The notes: generated by a model not told the origin, from the letters alone. A stretch of DNA of 64,000 nucleotides from Psychrobacter urativorans (GCF_904846675.1 NZ_CAJHBT010000001.1:186001-250000), one strand, 5' to 3'; counted from the stretch's first letter, positions 19,526 to 29,172 are shown. A program made the numbers and translations.

Positions 19526-19570
19526 TTAATGAGTCGTCGCGATTACACTATAATGGCGACGACTCATTAA
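19526..19570 (+). terminator. 15-bp hairpin after prlC-yheV
   Basis: TTAATGAGTCGTCGC pairs perfectly with GCGACGACTCATTAA around a 15-base loop, then a short T-containing stretch (ACTTATTT). The U tract is weak but the stem is strong; it may terminate or protect the prlC-yheV transcript. Confidence 0.55.
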
Positions 19571-19621
19571 ACTTATTTATCAAAGCTACTTATTAAATCA
19601 GCGACCCATACGGCAACCGTT

Positions 19622-19935
19622 ATGGCTATTTTACAACTAACCCATGACCCTATTTTAAATAGCAATGCCACTTATACTCTATCAAAGCGTTCGTAAAATA
19701 GCGGTACTAGCGCGACATCTTATCTTTACTATGCCACAGAATGATAACTGCCGTACCACAACCAATATATCTATATCTGACACCCTCAACATAGAAACTC
19801 TTCTATTTTGTACCTTTAGATTGGCCCTCTGAAACCTTGACGCTATTTACCCAACATTCGCAAGAACTGCCTAAAGTGCATATTGATTTGCACCCTCCTA
19901 AAACCATTACTCTTGAAAAAGGCTTTCAGCGCTAG
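19622..19935 (+). pseudogene. Possible decayed gene with two frame shifts, unrecognised
   Basis: Three short reading frames follow one another: ATG 19622 (MAILQLTHDPILNSNATY), an overlapping one continuing SVRKIAVLARHLIF and MPQNDNCRTTT, and a third from about 19795 (FYFVPLDWPSETLTLF, then QELPKVHIDLHPPKTITL) ending at TAG 19933-19935. Each looks protein-like, particularly the last, and two single shifts would join them into a protein of about 100 residues. I do not recognise a family. It lies just before the YgjP-like gene. It may instead be chance open frames. Confidence 0.35.
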
Positions 19936-19998
19936 ATAAAACAAATAATCTCTTCAGCAACGCGAGAGCGTGACGGCACTATATAAAGGATAAAACTG

Positions 19999-20499
19999 GT
20001 GACTACTTTAACCCCATTAAAATACATCGCTCATTACCCCGAGCAAATTCAAGCCCAAGCGACAATACTTATCAACAATGGTCGGTTGGGGGATTATCTT
20101 AAAAAAAAATATCCTATCAAGCATCAAGTACAAAGTGATAAAGCCCTGTATCAGTATATAAATGAGATAAGAAATCAGTATATGCGCAAAAGTGGTTCTC
20201 TTTCGCGAGTCAGCTACAACAGTAAACTCACGGCGCTTCAACATGCACTGGGCATTCATACCTATCAATCTCGAGTGCAAGGCAATAAACTTAAATCACA
20301 TAACAACATCACGGTGGCCAGCTTATTCAAAGAGGCACCGCCTGAATTTTTGCGCATGATCGTCGTGCATGAGCTATCTCATTTCAGAGAGAAGGAGCAT
20401 AACAAAGCTTTTTATCAATTATGCTGCCATATGGAACCTGATTATCATCAATTTGAGCTAGATACCCGCTTGTGGTTAGAGTGGCGGGAACTGCGATAA
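19999..20499 (+). CDS. YgjP-like (M48-related) zinc metallopeptidase
   Basis: A 166-residue protein of the YgjP/DUF45 group. The zinc motif H124-E-L-S-H128 lies in VVHELSHFREKEHNKAFY, and the downstream His/Asp-rich CHMEPDYHQFELD segment fits the family. The start is GTG 19999 with a good ribosome-binding site (AAAGGATAAAACTG). The family is predicted to be a metal-dependent hydrolase; a substrate is not known to me. No membrane segment is seen. Confidence 0.82.
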   Translation: MTTLTPLKYIAHYPEQIQAQATILINNGRLGDYLKKKYPIKHQVQSDKALYQYINEIRNQYMRKSGSLSRVSYNSKLTALQHALGIHTYQSRVQGNKLKSHNNITVASLFKEAPPEFLRMIVVHELSHFREKEHNKAFYQLCCHMEPDYHQFELDTRLWLEWRELR

Positions 20500-20871
20500 A
20501 CAGCCATTCTCTAGTTAAAGATCCAGATACTGGAGTGAATACTTAAATAATTTTGATAAATATGACCATTTCGATAGCTTAATATAAGTGGTTTTATTAT
20601 AGCGGTGGATTTTAGGTAGTCTATAAATAAATTTGAGGGATGTAAAAACAGCATAAATTACTGGTAACTCTGAGATATACCTAAAAGAACCAGTATTGAC
20701 AGATTATTACTCATTTAACATAAATTAAATTAGCTCTTTTAACAAAGGATTTGCAAATATATATATATGGGCTAAGGTTGAAGGTTGGTCAATGCCGCTG
20801 TATCACGTGAAGTAAACGTCAAAGCTACCGCGGCTTTCAATAAATAATAACAACTTAGTAGAGTCACATCA
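20500..20871. other. Intergenic region upstream of the VIT1-type gene
   Basis: About 370 AT-rich bases with a short TA dinucleotide run near 20758-20768. A 20-codon open tail (VNAAVSREVNVKATAAFNK) ends at 20847-20849 but has a stop just upstream and no start signal. No RNA gene identified. Confidence 0.35.
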
Positions 20872-21585
20872 ATGAAATCGGACATAGAAAAAAAAGAGGA
20901 CCCGTTACGTAATCACTTTATAGACAAAAGTAATTGGTTAAAAGCGGCTGTCCTTGGCGCTAATGATGGGATTTTATCCACAGCCAGTATTGCAATTGGA
21001 GTCGCTGCTGGAACCGACTCCAGAGAGGTTATATTACTGGCAACATTAGCGGGTCTTGCGGCAGGAGCCTTATCAATGACAGCCAGTAATTTTGTGTCGG
21101 TAAGCTCTCAAAGAGATACAGAAAAAGCTGATATAGAGCGTGAAAAAGTAGAGTTAAGAGAGACACCAGAATCAGAGTTGCTCGAATTGGCAGGAATTTA
21201 TGAAGGAAGAGGCTTAAAGAAAGAGACTGCGCTCCTAGTAGCAAAAGAACTTACCGAAAAAGATGCTTTGGCAGCACATGTTAGAGATGAATTGGGAATA
21301 GATGAAATCACTCAAGCCAAACCTTTGCAAGCTGCCTTAGTGTCTGGGGCTGCGTTTATTTTGGGAGGTGGCCTTCCTCTTCTCGTCACAATATTCTTGC
21401 CCGAAAAAAGTATGGAATATACTTTATATGGATCTGCCATTATTTCCCTAATTATCCTAGGTGTCGTCACGGCCAAAACAGGTGGTTCCAGTATTTGGAA
21501 AGGAATAAGCAGAATCATCTTTTGGGGCTCTTTGGCGATGGCAGGTAGTGCGTTAGTTGGGTATATATTCGGAGTAAACATGTAA
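20872..21585 (+). CDS. VIT1/CCC1-family transporter
   Basis: A 237-residue membrane protein of the vacuolar iron transporter family, which exports or stores Fe(II)/Mn(II) in eukaryotes. The first helix segment LGANDGILSTASIAIGVAAG is diagnostic, and the hydrophilic middle region (about 85-140, rich in Glu and Lys) corresponds to the metal-binding linker. About five helices are predicted. The bacterial role is probably divalent-metal efflux or tolerance. It sits near mntP, which may be coincidence. Confidence 0.87.
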   Translation: MKSDIEKKEDPLRNHFIDKSNWLKAAVLGANDGILSTASIAIGVAAGTDSREVILLATLAGLAAGALSMTASNFVSVSSQRDTEKADIEREKVELRETPESELLELAGIYEGRGLKKETALLVAKELTEKDALAAHVRDELGIDEITQAKPLQAALVSGAAFILGGGLPLLVTIFLPEKSMEYTLYGSAIISLIILGVVTAKTGGSSIWKGISRIIFWGSLAMAGSALVGYIFGVNM

Positions 21586-21766
21586 TAAGACAGAGATTTG
21601 ACAAAAGCTATAAACCCCCTACTAAACAAGTGTAGCCTAATATGACCAGCTAAGCCGTTAAATGTGAATAGTTGTGGATGTCTGCGCGATTAAGACTAAG
21701 ACGCTGAATTGCTCAGTGCCCCTATTTTGTCTATAGTGCGCAGTTAAACAAATTTAGAGAGCCATT

Positions 21767-22051
21767 ATGAACTTGGATGCCAACGCAGGTTATTACCTAG
21801 GTGCTGCCATTGGCACTGCTATGCTCTATGCTTTTCCCGTACTTCTTATTATTATAAGCAAGATTATAAGTAGAGTGAGAAGTAAAAAAATTGTTAAAAA
21901 TACCTCGATTTTGGTGTACGGAATAATATTTTCTATAGTGATGCTTCTGGGTTTATCTTATATCTCTTTGCTAGGTGCTATATTTACTTTCTTTATGTAT
22001 TTACTTTGCTTTTATATCGACTACTTATTTTATGAAAGAGCCAGAATTTAG
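21767..22051 (+). CDS. Small membrane protein, unrecognised
   Basis: A 94-residue, very hydrophobic protein with three predicted helices (about 10-36, 45-64, 66-88) separated by a short basic loop (SRVRSKKIVKN). A ribosome-binding site (GAGAGCCATT) precedes ATG 21767. I recognise no family. It lies between the VIT1-type gene and the convergent PAP2 gene. Confidence 0.5.
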   Translation: MNLDANAGYYLGAAIGTAMLYAFPVLLIIISKIISRVRSKKIVKNTSILVYGIIFSIVMLLGLSYISLLGAIFTFFMYLLCFYIDYLFYERARI

Positions 22052-22224
22052 GCGATTATTTATCACTTATTGGTATAGAGCCGAAAATAAAACAAGAAAT
22101 ACCGTAAAAACTGGGTTTATAGCCTGCTGTCTGCCTCCTCATGCCGTCCATACTCAAAATAGCGCCTTAAAAAAGACGCTCCACAGTCTAAGAAACGTCC
22201 AATTCGAGTGTATCTCAACTTCAT

Positions 22225-23226
22225 TCAAAGTAAGAATGGAAATTGATAGACTTGAGCATATATTAGAGTGCCAATCAGTACATAAACAACACTGAACCAG
22301 ACCATATAAACCTGAGAAATCGACCACCGTATTTGCCATGCAATTTTATGCTTCATACTTAACCATTCGGTCACACTAATCGCTATAGTCAGCCATAATG
22401 CGCCTATTAAATAACCTCCCAGTACATCACTCAAATAATGTGCATTTAACACAAGTCTGCTTAATCCCACCAGTACAAAAAAAAGGACTGTGGCCGCAAA
22501 TATACGGACTTGTCGGATAAAGTTTTGACTAAAACGAATCGCTAAGTAAGCAATAAATCCATATACGGCAATGGTAATCGTGGCATGTCCACTCGGGAAG
22601 GAGTATGTCCGCGCAAGCTCAAGCAACAAACCATCTGCTGGTCGCACGCGGTGAAATAACATTTTACTAAGGAAGGTAAATGTGGCGCTTCCTAGAGTGG
22701 CTACCAGCAATCCTATTAATATATAACGTTGGCGAATTACCCAGCATATGATACCGACTAGAAATATGACTAAGCATGTAATTTTTGTAGAAACTAAACT
22801 GGTAATCAGGACGAAAAAACTTACGACGCTTGATTCATTCAGCATACTCATCTGTTGTGAAACAAAGTAGTCGATTGCCACGATAGAATTTGAATTTACT
22901 ACCTCTTTAACTAGTCCGATAAACAAAGCTAAGATAAAGCCCATTAATAAAAATAAAAGAGTGAGAGGTAAGCCATAAAAATGTTGTCGTTGAAACCTTC
23001 TCGATAAAAAATGATAAAACTTTGGATAACTACTTTTTAATCGAATGAAGAGTTTGCTTTGCTCACAATACTGTTTAAGGGTAATGCCATATCGCATAAC
23101 TTGAGCAAGCATTTTCTTGCCGTAATGGATAATCGCGTACTGCAAAATCCACAAAAGAATAACCACGAATAAAAGAAACATACTCAAGGCAAACAACTGC
23201 TTACTTTCTTGAATTAGTGTAATCAT
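22225..23226 (-). CDS. PAP2-superfamily membrane phosphatase
   Basis: A 333-residue integral membrane protein of the lipid/undecaprenyl-phosphate phosphatase family. The three catalytic motifs are present in order: KMLFHRVRP, FPSGHAT and SRLVLNAHYLSDV. An N-terminal extension of about 85 residues with one hydrophobic helix precedes the PAP2 core and is not usual. It may act in recycling lipid carriers or in phospholipid turnover. The gene is divergent from mntP, with only about 50 bp between the starts. Confidence 0.87.
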   Translation of the reverse strand: MITLIQESKQLFALSMFLLFVVILLWILQYAIIHYGKKMLAQVMRYGITLKQYCEQSKLFIRLKSSYPKFYHFLSRRFQRQHFYGLPLTLLFLLMGFILALFIGLVKEVVNSNSIVAIDYFVSQQMSMLNESSVVSFFVLITSLVSTKITCLVIFLVGIICWVIRQRYILIGLLVATLGSATFTFLSKMLFHRVRPADGLLLELARTYSFPSGHATITIAVYGFIAYLAIRFSQNFIRQVRIFAATVLFFVLVGLSRLVLNAHYLSDVLGGYLIGALWLTIAISVTEWLSMKHKIAWQIRWSISQVYMVWFSVVYVLIGTLIYAQVYQFPFLL

Positions 23227-23280
23227 AGGTGAAAAACTTTCCTTTTAGATCGCTTTTTTGCAATCATTGAGACTATTATT

Positions 23281-23829
23281 ATGTTAGAAATATTGTTGTT
23301 AGCATTAGCACTGGCCGCGGATACCTTCGCTGTTTCAATTACTCTTGGCTCAACTCATCAGGACTATGCTAAGCGGCAATTTTTGAAAATGGCTTTATTG
23401 ATTGGTATGTATTTTGGGGTGGCTCAGGGCGTGATGCCGATAATCGGTTATGCTTTAGGTTCTACTCTGCTTGGATGGTTAGCTGAGGGTTCGTCTTGGA
23501 TTGCGTTTTTGATACTTGTAGGACTTGGGGCTAAAATGCTTTATGAGTCGCGCTCAGATAACGGTGATGATGTTCGTATTAATACAAATCATCGCACCTT
23601 GTTGTCCTTAGCTATCGCAACAAGCCTTGATGCTATGGCAGCTGGTTTTACTTTAAATCTATTGGCAATTAATGCTTATTTAGCCTGTTTAATTATTGCC
23701 CTAGTTACAGGGGTATTGAGTATATTAGGTGCGTATATAGGACGCAAGTCTGTAAACTGGCTCGGGAGTTGGGCTGAAGCAGCCGGTGTATTAGTGCTAA
23801 TAGCGATTGGTGTGAATATGGTGGTGTAA
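23281..23829 (+). CDS. mntP: Manganese efflux pump MntP
   Basis: A 182-residue six-helix inner-membrane protein exporting Mn(II). The conserved acidic AADTFAVSI near the N-terminus and [11 protein letters not shown] in the middle match the family, which has two similar halves. No mntP-type manganese riboswitch fits in the 54 bp upstream. It is divergent from the PAP2 gene. Confidence 0.92.
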   Translation: MLEILLLALALAADTFAVSITLGSTHQDYAKRQFLKMALLIGMYFGVAQGVMPIIGYALGSTLLGWLAEGSSWIAFLILVGLGAKMLYESRSDNGDDVRINTNHRTLLSLAIATSLDAMAAGFTLNLLAINAYLACLIIALVTGVLSILGAYIGRKSVNWLGSWAEAAGVLVLIAIGVNMVV

Positions 23830-24194
23830 AGGCAACCTTATATTCAATATTTTTCAGCGTCTAATCAAAAAGATGAGAAGATGAGCGTTTTATGGTAAAA
23901 AGTACCCTGATATGTAAACTGGCGCTGTCTCAAAAACCTAAACCATTGGTATCAAAAGTCCCCCTCTGACCGCCCATAAGACGAAGCACAAAGCATTCGA
24001 TCTCAGCATCGATGGTTACTGAATGCGAGCGAACGCAGAATGATGGCAGAATGGCTAGATCAAGGCGCAACGTACTAATTGGAAGCTGATACAAACTAAC
24101 ACTTAAACACTTCAAAGCCCTGAGCAGAGCCAGTATCATAGCGAGATTGAATGACCCATAAATTATTTGTTGATAATAACAAAAGGAAAATACA
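23830..24194. other. Intergenic region with an unassigned repeat-like segment
   Basis: About 365 bp. The stretch 23921-24140 begins GGCGCTGTCTCAAAAACC, which resembles an insertion-sequence end, and differs in composition from its flanks. A minus-strand open frame of 69 codons (23930-24139) covers it but matches nothing I know. It may be the scar of a mobile element; no matching opposite end was found. Confidence 0.3.
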
Positions 24195-24557
24195 GTGTCC
24201 CAGGCTCAGCCAACTGCCGAACAAAACCCCAATCTAAGAAAAAAACAAAAAACTGCGTTAAAAAATCTAACCTTCACGGGCTACCTAGAAGGCACCTCTT
24301 TCTTATTGCTGCTCTGCATCGCCATGCCACTAAAATACATGATGGGCATCTCAGAAGGTGTAAAATATATCGGTATGGCGCACGGTATATTATTCATCGC
24401 CTACATCATGATACTCATAGTCGCAGCCATCAAAATCAAAATGCCTCTCTGGGCTATACCCGCGGGCGTTCTCGGATCGTTCTTACCGTTTGGCCCGTTT
24501 ATATTCGATCATTTTTTGAAAAAGAGCTTAAAGAAAAGCGTGAAGAAAGAAGCCTAA
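24195..24557 (+). CDS. DUF3817-family membrane protein
   Basis: A 120-residue protein with three predicted helices in the DUF3817 layout: GYLEGTSFLLLLCIAMPLKY, then KYIGMAHGILFIAYI and GVLGSFLPFGPFIFD. The basic ends (RKKQKTALK and KKSLKKSVKK) should face the cytosol. The start is GTG 24195 after AAAAGGAAAATACA. The function of the family is not known. Confidence 0.8.
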   Translation: MSQAQPTAEQNPNLRKKQKTALKNLTFTGYLEGTSFLLLLCIAMPLKYMMGISEGVKYIGMAHGILFIAYIMILIVAAIKIKMPLWAIPAGVLGSFLPFGPFIFDHFLKKSLKKSVKKEA

Positions 24558-24663
24558 AATAAACACTGCTACGGATGATGTAAGCCTAAACTAGAGAATG
24601 TTTTTCCAGTATAAAAACTTATTGCTGGCTTACTTTATCTAAAATAAGTAATATTTAGCCCAT

Positions 24664-24702
24664 AAAAAAACCGCCTTGAGAAATTGCTCAAAGCGGTCTT
24701 TA
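24664..24702 (-). terminator. Intrinsic terminator after pnp
   Basis: On the minus strand the stem ACCGCTTTGAG pairs with CTCAAGGCGGT around a short loop, followed by seven T residues. It lies 52 bp beyond the pnp stop and ends the cluster. Confidence 0.85.
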
Positions 24703-24753
24703 TAATGTTAAGACTATAAGATATTAATTAACAATATATTGCTCAATAATGAC

Positions 24754-26856
24754 CTAGCTCTGCTCAATACCTTTCATAGTCAACTTGATGCGACCACGGT
24801 TATCAACGTCTTGGACGAATACTTTAACGACTTGACCTTCTTTTAGGTAGTCTGATACATTCTCAACGCGCTCTTCTGCAATTTGTGAGATGTGTACTAG
24901 ACCATCAGTATTTGGTAAGACGTTAACAAAGGCACCGAAGTCAACGATACGGGCAACCGTACCTTCATAGGTTTTACCGACTTCAACTTCTGCAGTTAAG
25001 GCTTCGATTTTACCGATAGCGGCTTTGGTTGCTGCTTTGTTTTCACCAAAGATGCGAATCGTACCACCATCATCGATATCGATAACCGCGCCAGTCTCTT
25101 CGGTTAGCTGACGAATCGTTGCGCCGCCTTTACCGATAACTTCACGAATTTTATCTGGGTTGATCTCGATAACGGCATAGTTAGGCGCATGCGCATTGAT
25201 TTCGGTACGGCTTTCAGGCAATACTTTATTCATCGCGTCTAAAATGTGGATACGACCAGCATGGGCTTGCTTAAGCGCTTGCTCCATGATGTCTGGGGTA
25301 ATACCTTCGATTTTGATATCCATCTGAAGGGCGGTAATACCGTCTTTAGAGCCCGCAACTTTAAAGTCCATATCGCCAAGATGATCTTCATCACCTAAGA
25401 TGTCAGACAATACTGCAAAGCGCTCGCCTTCTTTAACCAGACCCATAGCGATACCAGCAACCGGTGCTTTGATTGGTACGCCCGCATCCATTAATGCCAA
25501 GCTTGCGCCGCAAACAGAAGCCATAGAAGAAGAACCGTTTGACTCAGTAATCTCTGATACCACACGGATAACATATGGGAAGCGTTCGCTATCTGGAAGC
25601 ATCGCTTGTACACCGCGGCGCGCTAGGCGACCATGACCGATTTCGCGACGTTTAGGAATACCTTCACGACCGGTTTCGCCCACTGAAAAATGTGGAAAGT
25701 TATAATGCAACATGAAATGGTCACGAATTGTACCGGCTAGCGAGTCAATCATATTGACGTCACGGCTGTTACCAAGCGTAGTGGTGACCAATGCTTGAGT
25801 TTCACCGCGAGTAAATAGCGCTGAACCATGAGTAAATGGTAACACGCCGACTTGCACATCAATGGCACGAACGGTTTCAAGGTCACGACCATCAATACGT
25901 GGCTTACCAGACAAGATATTGTCACGAACCGTACGGTATTTTAGGTCATTATAGATTTCTTTTAGCTCTGAAACATTGCTGCTATAAGTTTCTGACTCTG
26001 CATCACCAGCAAGCGCATCAATAGCGGCTTGTCTAACGTCATCAAGTTTAGTGTAGCGCTCTTGCTTATCAGTGATGGTATAAGCGTCAGCAACTTGTAC
26101 GCCGAACTGCTCTTTCATGCCATTTTCTAGCGTTTCATCATGCTTAGGAGCGGTAAACTGTTGCTTAGCCGTACCCACTTCTGCTGCTAATGAGGCAATG
26201 TTATCAATAACAATTTGCTGCTGCTGATGACCGTATAATACCGCGCCAAGCATTTGATCTTCTGATAGCTCTTTCGCTTCAGATTCAACCATCAATACGG
26301 CAGACTTTGTACCAGCAACGATTAAGTCAAGATCACTTTCTTTAAGCTGCTCAAGATTCGGGTTTAGAACATATTCGCCATTAATAAAACCAACGCGTGC
26401 ACCGGCAACGGGGCCATTAAATGGCGCGTCAGAGATAGCTAGCGCTGCTGATGCACCAATTAGTGCCGCGATATCTGCAGATTGAGTTTTGTCTGATGAC
26501 ACAACCGTAGCCGTAATCTGAATTTCGTTCAGATAACCTTCAGGAAATAAGGGACGAATTGGACGGTCAATTAAACGTGAGGTTAAGGTTTCAAACTCGC
26601 TAGCACGGCCTTCACGTTTGCCATAAGCACCTGGAATCTTACCAGCTGCGTACATCTTTTCTTGATAATTGACCGTCAAAGGGAAAAAGTTCTGCCCTGC
26701 TTTAGCTTCAGACTTTACGACTGCTGCGACTAGTACAGAAACGCCGCCCATGTGTACCATGATTGAGTTGGCTTGACGAGCAATACGGCCAGTCTCTAAA
26801 ACGACTTGCTGATCACCGTATTGGAATTCACGCTTAATAGTGTTAAACATTGTCAT
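24754..26856 (-). CDS. pnp: Polynucleotide phosphorylase
   Basis: A 700-residue 3'-5' exoribonuclease that degrades RNA phosphorolytically and is a core degradosome subunit. Two RNase PH domains (about 1-225 and 310-545) flank a helical linker; a KH domain ([20 protein letters not shown], about 563-582) and an S1 domain ([20 protein letters not shown], about 626-645) follow. The PH-domain catalytic segment [17 protein letters not shown] is intact. Start ATG ACA ATG at 26856. It follows rpsO at a distance of 650 bp, far more than in E. coli, so it may have its own promoter there. Confidence 0.98.
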   Translation of the reverse strand: MTMFNTIKREFQYGDQQVVLETGRIARQANSIMVHMGGVSVLVAAVVKSEAKAGQNFFPLTVNYQEKMYAAGKIPGAYGKREGRASEFETLTSRLIDRPIRPLFPEGYLNEIQITATVVSSDKTQSADIAALIGASAALAISDAPFNGPVAGARVGFINGEYVLNPNLEQLKESDLDLIVAGTKSAVLMVESEAKELSEDQMLGAVLYGHQQQQIVIDNIASLAAEVGTAKQQFTAPKHDETLENGMKEQFGVQVADAYTITDKQERYTKLDDVRQAAIDALAGDAESETYSSNVSELKEIYNDLKYRTVRDNILSGKPRIDGRDLETVRAIDVQVGVLPFTHGSALFTRGETQALVTTTLGNSRDVNMIDSLAGTIRDHFMLHYNFPHFSVGETGREGIPKRREIGHGRLARRGVQAMLPDSERFPYVIRVVSEITESNGSSSMASVCGASLALMDAGVPIKAPVAGIAMGLVKEGERFAVLSDILGDEDHLGDMDFKVAGSKDGITALQMDIKIEGITPDIMEQALKQAHAGRIHILDAMNKVLPESRTEINAHAPNYAVIEINPDKIREVIGKGGATIRQLTEETGAVIDIDDGGTIRIFGENKAATKAAIGKIEALTAEVEVGKTYEGTVARIVDFGAFVNVLPNTDGLVHISQIAEERVENVSDYLKEGQVVKVFVQDVDNRGRIKLTMKGIEQS

Positions 26857-27509
26857 ATAATTTTCCTAATGTTGAATGACGAAAATAATATCAACTATAT
26901 AAATAATCTGATATCGGTCGTTAAAATTTCTTTGTGCCTTGTAGCCATAACTCAAGCTGTCGTACTTATAAGTGTAATATATATCAGCGCTACGTTCACT
27001 AACCCTGCTTACAAGTACCGTCACATTTATCTGTCACACATCTATCTATAGTGCTATTACATCAGTACTGCTGCATTTTATTACAGCTACAAATTCGGTT
27101 TTCTATTTTACAGCTCTAGAAAATACAGTATCTACAATATTCGTTGTTTATAAATACCAATCGAATAATCATCTTTATAAGGTTGACGTTTTAATCCTAT
27201 CTATAACATGCCCCGTGCTATTTACTTCGTTTGACATCCATATTGATGTCTATATAAGCACAGCCGTAAAAACTCACAGTGCACTATTTTACAGGGATTT
27301 ACATCCCTTGACCAATTAATTCCAGAACTAGATAAATATCCATAGTTCATGGGTTAAGTTATGGTCGTAACGAGGGATAAAAACTATCATGAACCTGCAG
27401 GTAGTAGCCATAAAAAAACGGCGTGAAACTATTCCACACCGTTTTTGTACTGCTTAATATTCATATTGGTACTGATATTAGTATTGGCATTTAAACAGCT
27501 ATTGTTGAA
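26857..27509. other. Long rpsO-pnp intergenic region
   Basis: About 650 bp. It holds the rpsO terminator (27412-27446) and a small hairpin AGGGAT / ATCCCT near 27292. In E. coli this spacer carries RNase III-cut pnp leader hairpins; nothing by eye matches those specifically. Confidence 0.4.
27412..27446 (-). terminator. Intrinsic terminator after rpsO
   Basis: Minus-strand stem ACGGTGTG / CACGCCGT (one G-U) with a nine-base loop, followed by seven T residues. It should uncouple rpsO from pnp. Confidence 0.8.
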
Positions 27510-27776
27510 TTAACGACGTAGACCAAGCTGGCTGATAACTGTGGTATAACGACTAAGATCTTTACCTTTTAGGTAGTCAAGCAATTTGCGACGGGTGTTA
27601 ACCATACGGATAAGACCACGGCGGCTATGATGATCCGCTTTGTGTTCTTTAAAATGGTTTTGCAAATCATTAATACGCGCGCTTAACAAAGCCACTTGTA
27701 CTTCAGGTGAGCCTGTGTCATTTTCGCCACGTTGATATTGGGCGATGATTTGTTCACGGTCAGCGTTAGTTAGCAT
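27510..27776 (-). CDS. rpsO: Ribosomal protein S15
   Basis: An 88-residue primary 16S rRNA-binding protein of the 30S subunit; it binds the central-domain three-way junction and in E. coli represses its own translation. The typical start [14 protein letters not shown] and the segments [15 protein letters not shown] and [12 protein letters not shown] are present. ATG 27776 with ribosome-binding site CCGGAGAAATTT is chosen over an upstream in-frame ATG that would add ten residues. It is cut off from truB by an inserted cassette and has its own candidate promoter. Confidence 0.98.
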   Translation of the reverse strand: MLTNADREQIIAQYQRGENDTGSPEVQVALLSARINDLQNHFKEHKADHHSRRGLIRMVNTRRKLLDYLKGKDLSRYTTVISQLGLRR

Positions 27777-27941
27777 AAATTTCTCCGGCAATGCTAAAAG
27801 CTCCAAAGTAGCTCAATAAGGTTGAGCCGTTATGGAACAGTAGAATAGTATAAATAAAATAGTCTGCTCGCCATTCAGGACAACCCTGCATTACTAGAGT
27901 TGACCTAGTGACCAGCAAACACAATATATTAGCGTGGTGCA

Positions 27942-27972
27942 ATTATAACAAAAAACTACTGAACTAACAGCA
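27942..27972 (-). promoter_or_regulatory. Candidate promoter of rpsO
   Basis: A consensus -10 TATAAT (27942-27947 on the minus strand) follows immediately after the cassette terminator; the -35 region is weak. It would supply rpsO with transcription now that the gene is separated from the upstream operon. Confidence 0.45.
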
Positions 27973-28003
27973 ATTTTCCATGTTAGTTTTCAGCAGTTTT
28001 TTT
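27952..28003 (-). terminator. Terminator between the stress cassette and rpsO
   Basis: On the minus strand an arm AAAAACTGCTGAAAACTAACA pairs, with small bulges, with TGTTAGTTCAGTAG, then runs into six T residues. It ends transcription from the 29172-28074 cassette just before the rpsO promoter. Confidence 0.7.
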
Positions 28004-28073
28004 GACAGTAATGTTGATAATTAATCAATTTACATAAAAGCCTTGAGATATTAGTCCAAAAGGCTTTAAACAC

Positions 28074-28253
28074 TTATTTTGATTTACTAACATCATCCTG
28101 CGTAGCATTACCACCAAGTGCATCATCGGCTAATGGTACGGTTGTTGCTTCAGCAACACTATCAGGAATAACCTCTTCACTAGGATTGATATCATCAGCT
28201 AACTGTTGTATTTTCTTTTCTTCTTTATCCATATCTTTTTTTGGCTTATCCAT
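28074..28253 (-). CDS. Small hydrophilic protein, 59 residues
   Basis: Begins MDKPKKDMDKEEKKIQQLAD and ends LGGNATQDDVSKSK. The N-terminal third is Lys/Glu/Asp-rich, the rest acidic, and there is no cysteine or hydrophobic core, so it is probably disordered. A clear ribosome-binding site (TAGGAGAACTATC then ATG) and its place in line with two other genes support it. No family recognised. Confidence 0.6.
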   Translation of the reverse strand: MDKPKKDMDKEEKKIQQLADDINPSEEVIPDSVAEATTVPLADDALGGNATQDDVSKSK

Positions 28254-28379
28254 GATAGTTCTCCTAGTATGTTTTATTATTAAAATTCAACTTTGATAAA
28301 ACTTGATACTAAAAATGCCAACCTATTAAATAGTCAGCATTTATAGTGGATAGCTTATAGCAGAAACAAAAGTTAAGAC

Positions 28380-28547
28380 TTACTTATCTTTCTTATTCTC
28401 AGCTTCTTCTGCATTCTTAGCGATACGGTCTGCTGCTGCTTCAGTATCTTTTGTATAGTTACTTTCAGTTTGATTCTTCAACGATGCAGTAGCTGCATCA
28501 GAACGTTCCTGCTCAAGTTTAGTATCGTTTGGATTAGGGTTTGCCAT
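28380..28547 (-). CDS. Small hydrophilic protein, 55 residues
   Basis: Begins MANPNPNDTKLEQERSDAAT and ends RIAKNAEEAENKKDK. It is Ala/Asn/Glu/Lys-rich, lacks cysteine and tryptophan and is likely a single helix or disordered. Ribosome-binding site AAAAAGGACATTACC before ATG. The composition resembles small stress-induced hydrophilins, which is an inference only. It lies 97 bp after the PfpI-type gene on the same strand. Confidence 0.6.
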   Translation of the reverse strand: MANPNPNDTKLEQERSDAATASLKNQTESNYTKDTEAAADRIAKNAEEAENKKDK

Positions 28548-28644
28548 GGTAATGTCCTTTTTCGTTATAGTTAAGTGATTTGAGTTTAATCATTTAGATT
28601 AAACTATTTAAGCAGTTAAAAATTGATAGTATTGAATACAATGT

Positions 28645-29172
28645 TTATGCAGATAACGCTTTATCGATAGCATCAACAAAATTCTTGATATCATCAGGAT
28701 TACGAGACGTAATTAGATTACCATCGATCTGTACGGTTTTATCTACAAAATTTGCGCCTGCGTTTTCTAAATCAGTCTGCAATGTATTATACGCAGTCAA
28801 AGTTTTACCTTTAGCAATTCCAGTATTAATAAGAATCCAAGGAGCATGACAGATGACAGCTAGTGGTTTTTTTGCATCATTAATAGCGTTGACTATATCA
28901 TGGGCTTCCTTGTTGCCGCGTATAGTATCAGCATTTACAGTACCACCTGGCACTACTAGAGCATCATAATCAGCTACTTTGGCATCTTTGGCAAAAATAT
29001 CAGCAATAAAAGTATCACCTTTATTGACATCTTGATTCATACCTTGGACTTCTTTGTCCTTATTAGTAGTAATAAGAATAGTTTTATAACCTTTATTTTT
29101 TAGTTGGTTATTAACGTCTTCATATTCTGCTTGTTCAAAGTTGTTGTGTAGTAAAAAAGCGATCGTTTTCAT
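28645..29172 (-). CDS. DJ-1/PfpI-family protein
   Basis: A 175-residue flavodoxin-like class I glutamine-amidotransferase-fold protein. The nucleophile elbow AVICHAPWIL carries C108-H109, and GLU18 in AEYEDVNNQL is the likely partner acid. The family includes stress-induced deglycase/protease-like proteins (PfpI, YhbO); the exact activity is disputed in the literature. Ribosome-binding site AAGGAATATT before ATG. It heads a three-gene cassette placed between truB and rpsO. Confidence 0.85.
   Translation of the reverse strand: MKTIAFLLHNNFEQAEYEDVNNQLKNKGYKTILITTNKDKEVQGMNQDVNKGDTFIADIFAKDAKVADYDALVVPGGTVNADTIRGNKEAHDIVNAINDAKKPLAVICHAPWILINTGIAKGKTLTAYNTLQTDLENAGANFVDKTVQIDGNLITSRNPDDIKNFVDAIDKALSA

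Noticed and set aside
20793-20849. Short open tail ending VNAAVSREVNVKATAAFNK
   Set aside because: About 20 codons after an in-frame stop; such a length is expected by chance and no start signal is present.
21975-22295. 106-codon plus-strand frame running into the PAP2 gene
   Set aside because: Overlaps the better-supported 94-residue frame at its start and the 3' end of the PAP2 gene; no domain or start signal.
23227-23280. Possible manganese riboswitch before mntP
   Set aside because: Only 54 bp separate the divergent starts, too short for the yybP-ykoY aptamer, and the conserved sequence is not present.
23930-24139. 69-codon minus-strand frame
   Set aside because: Covers the repeat-like segment, lacks a ribosome-binding site and matches no protein I know.
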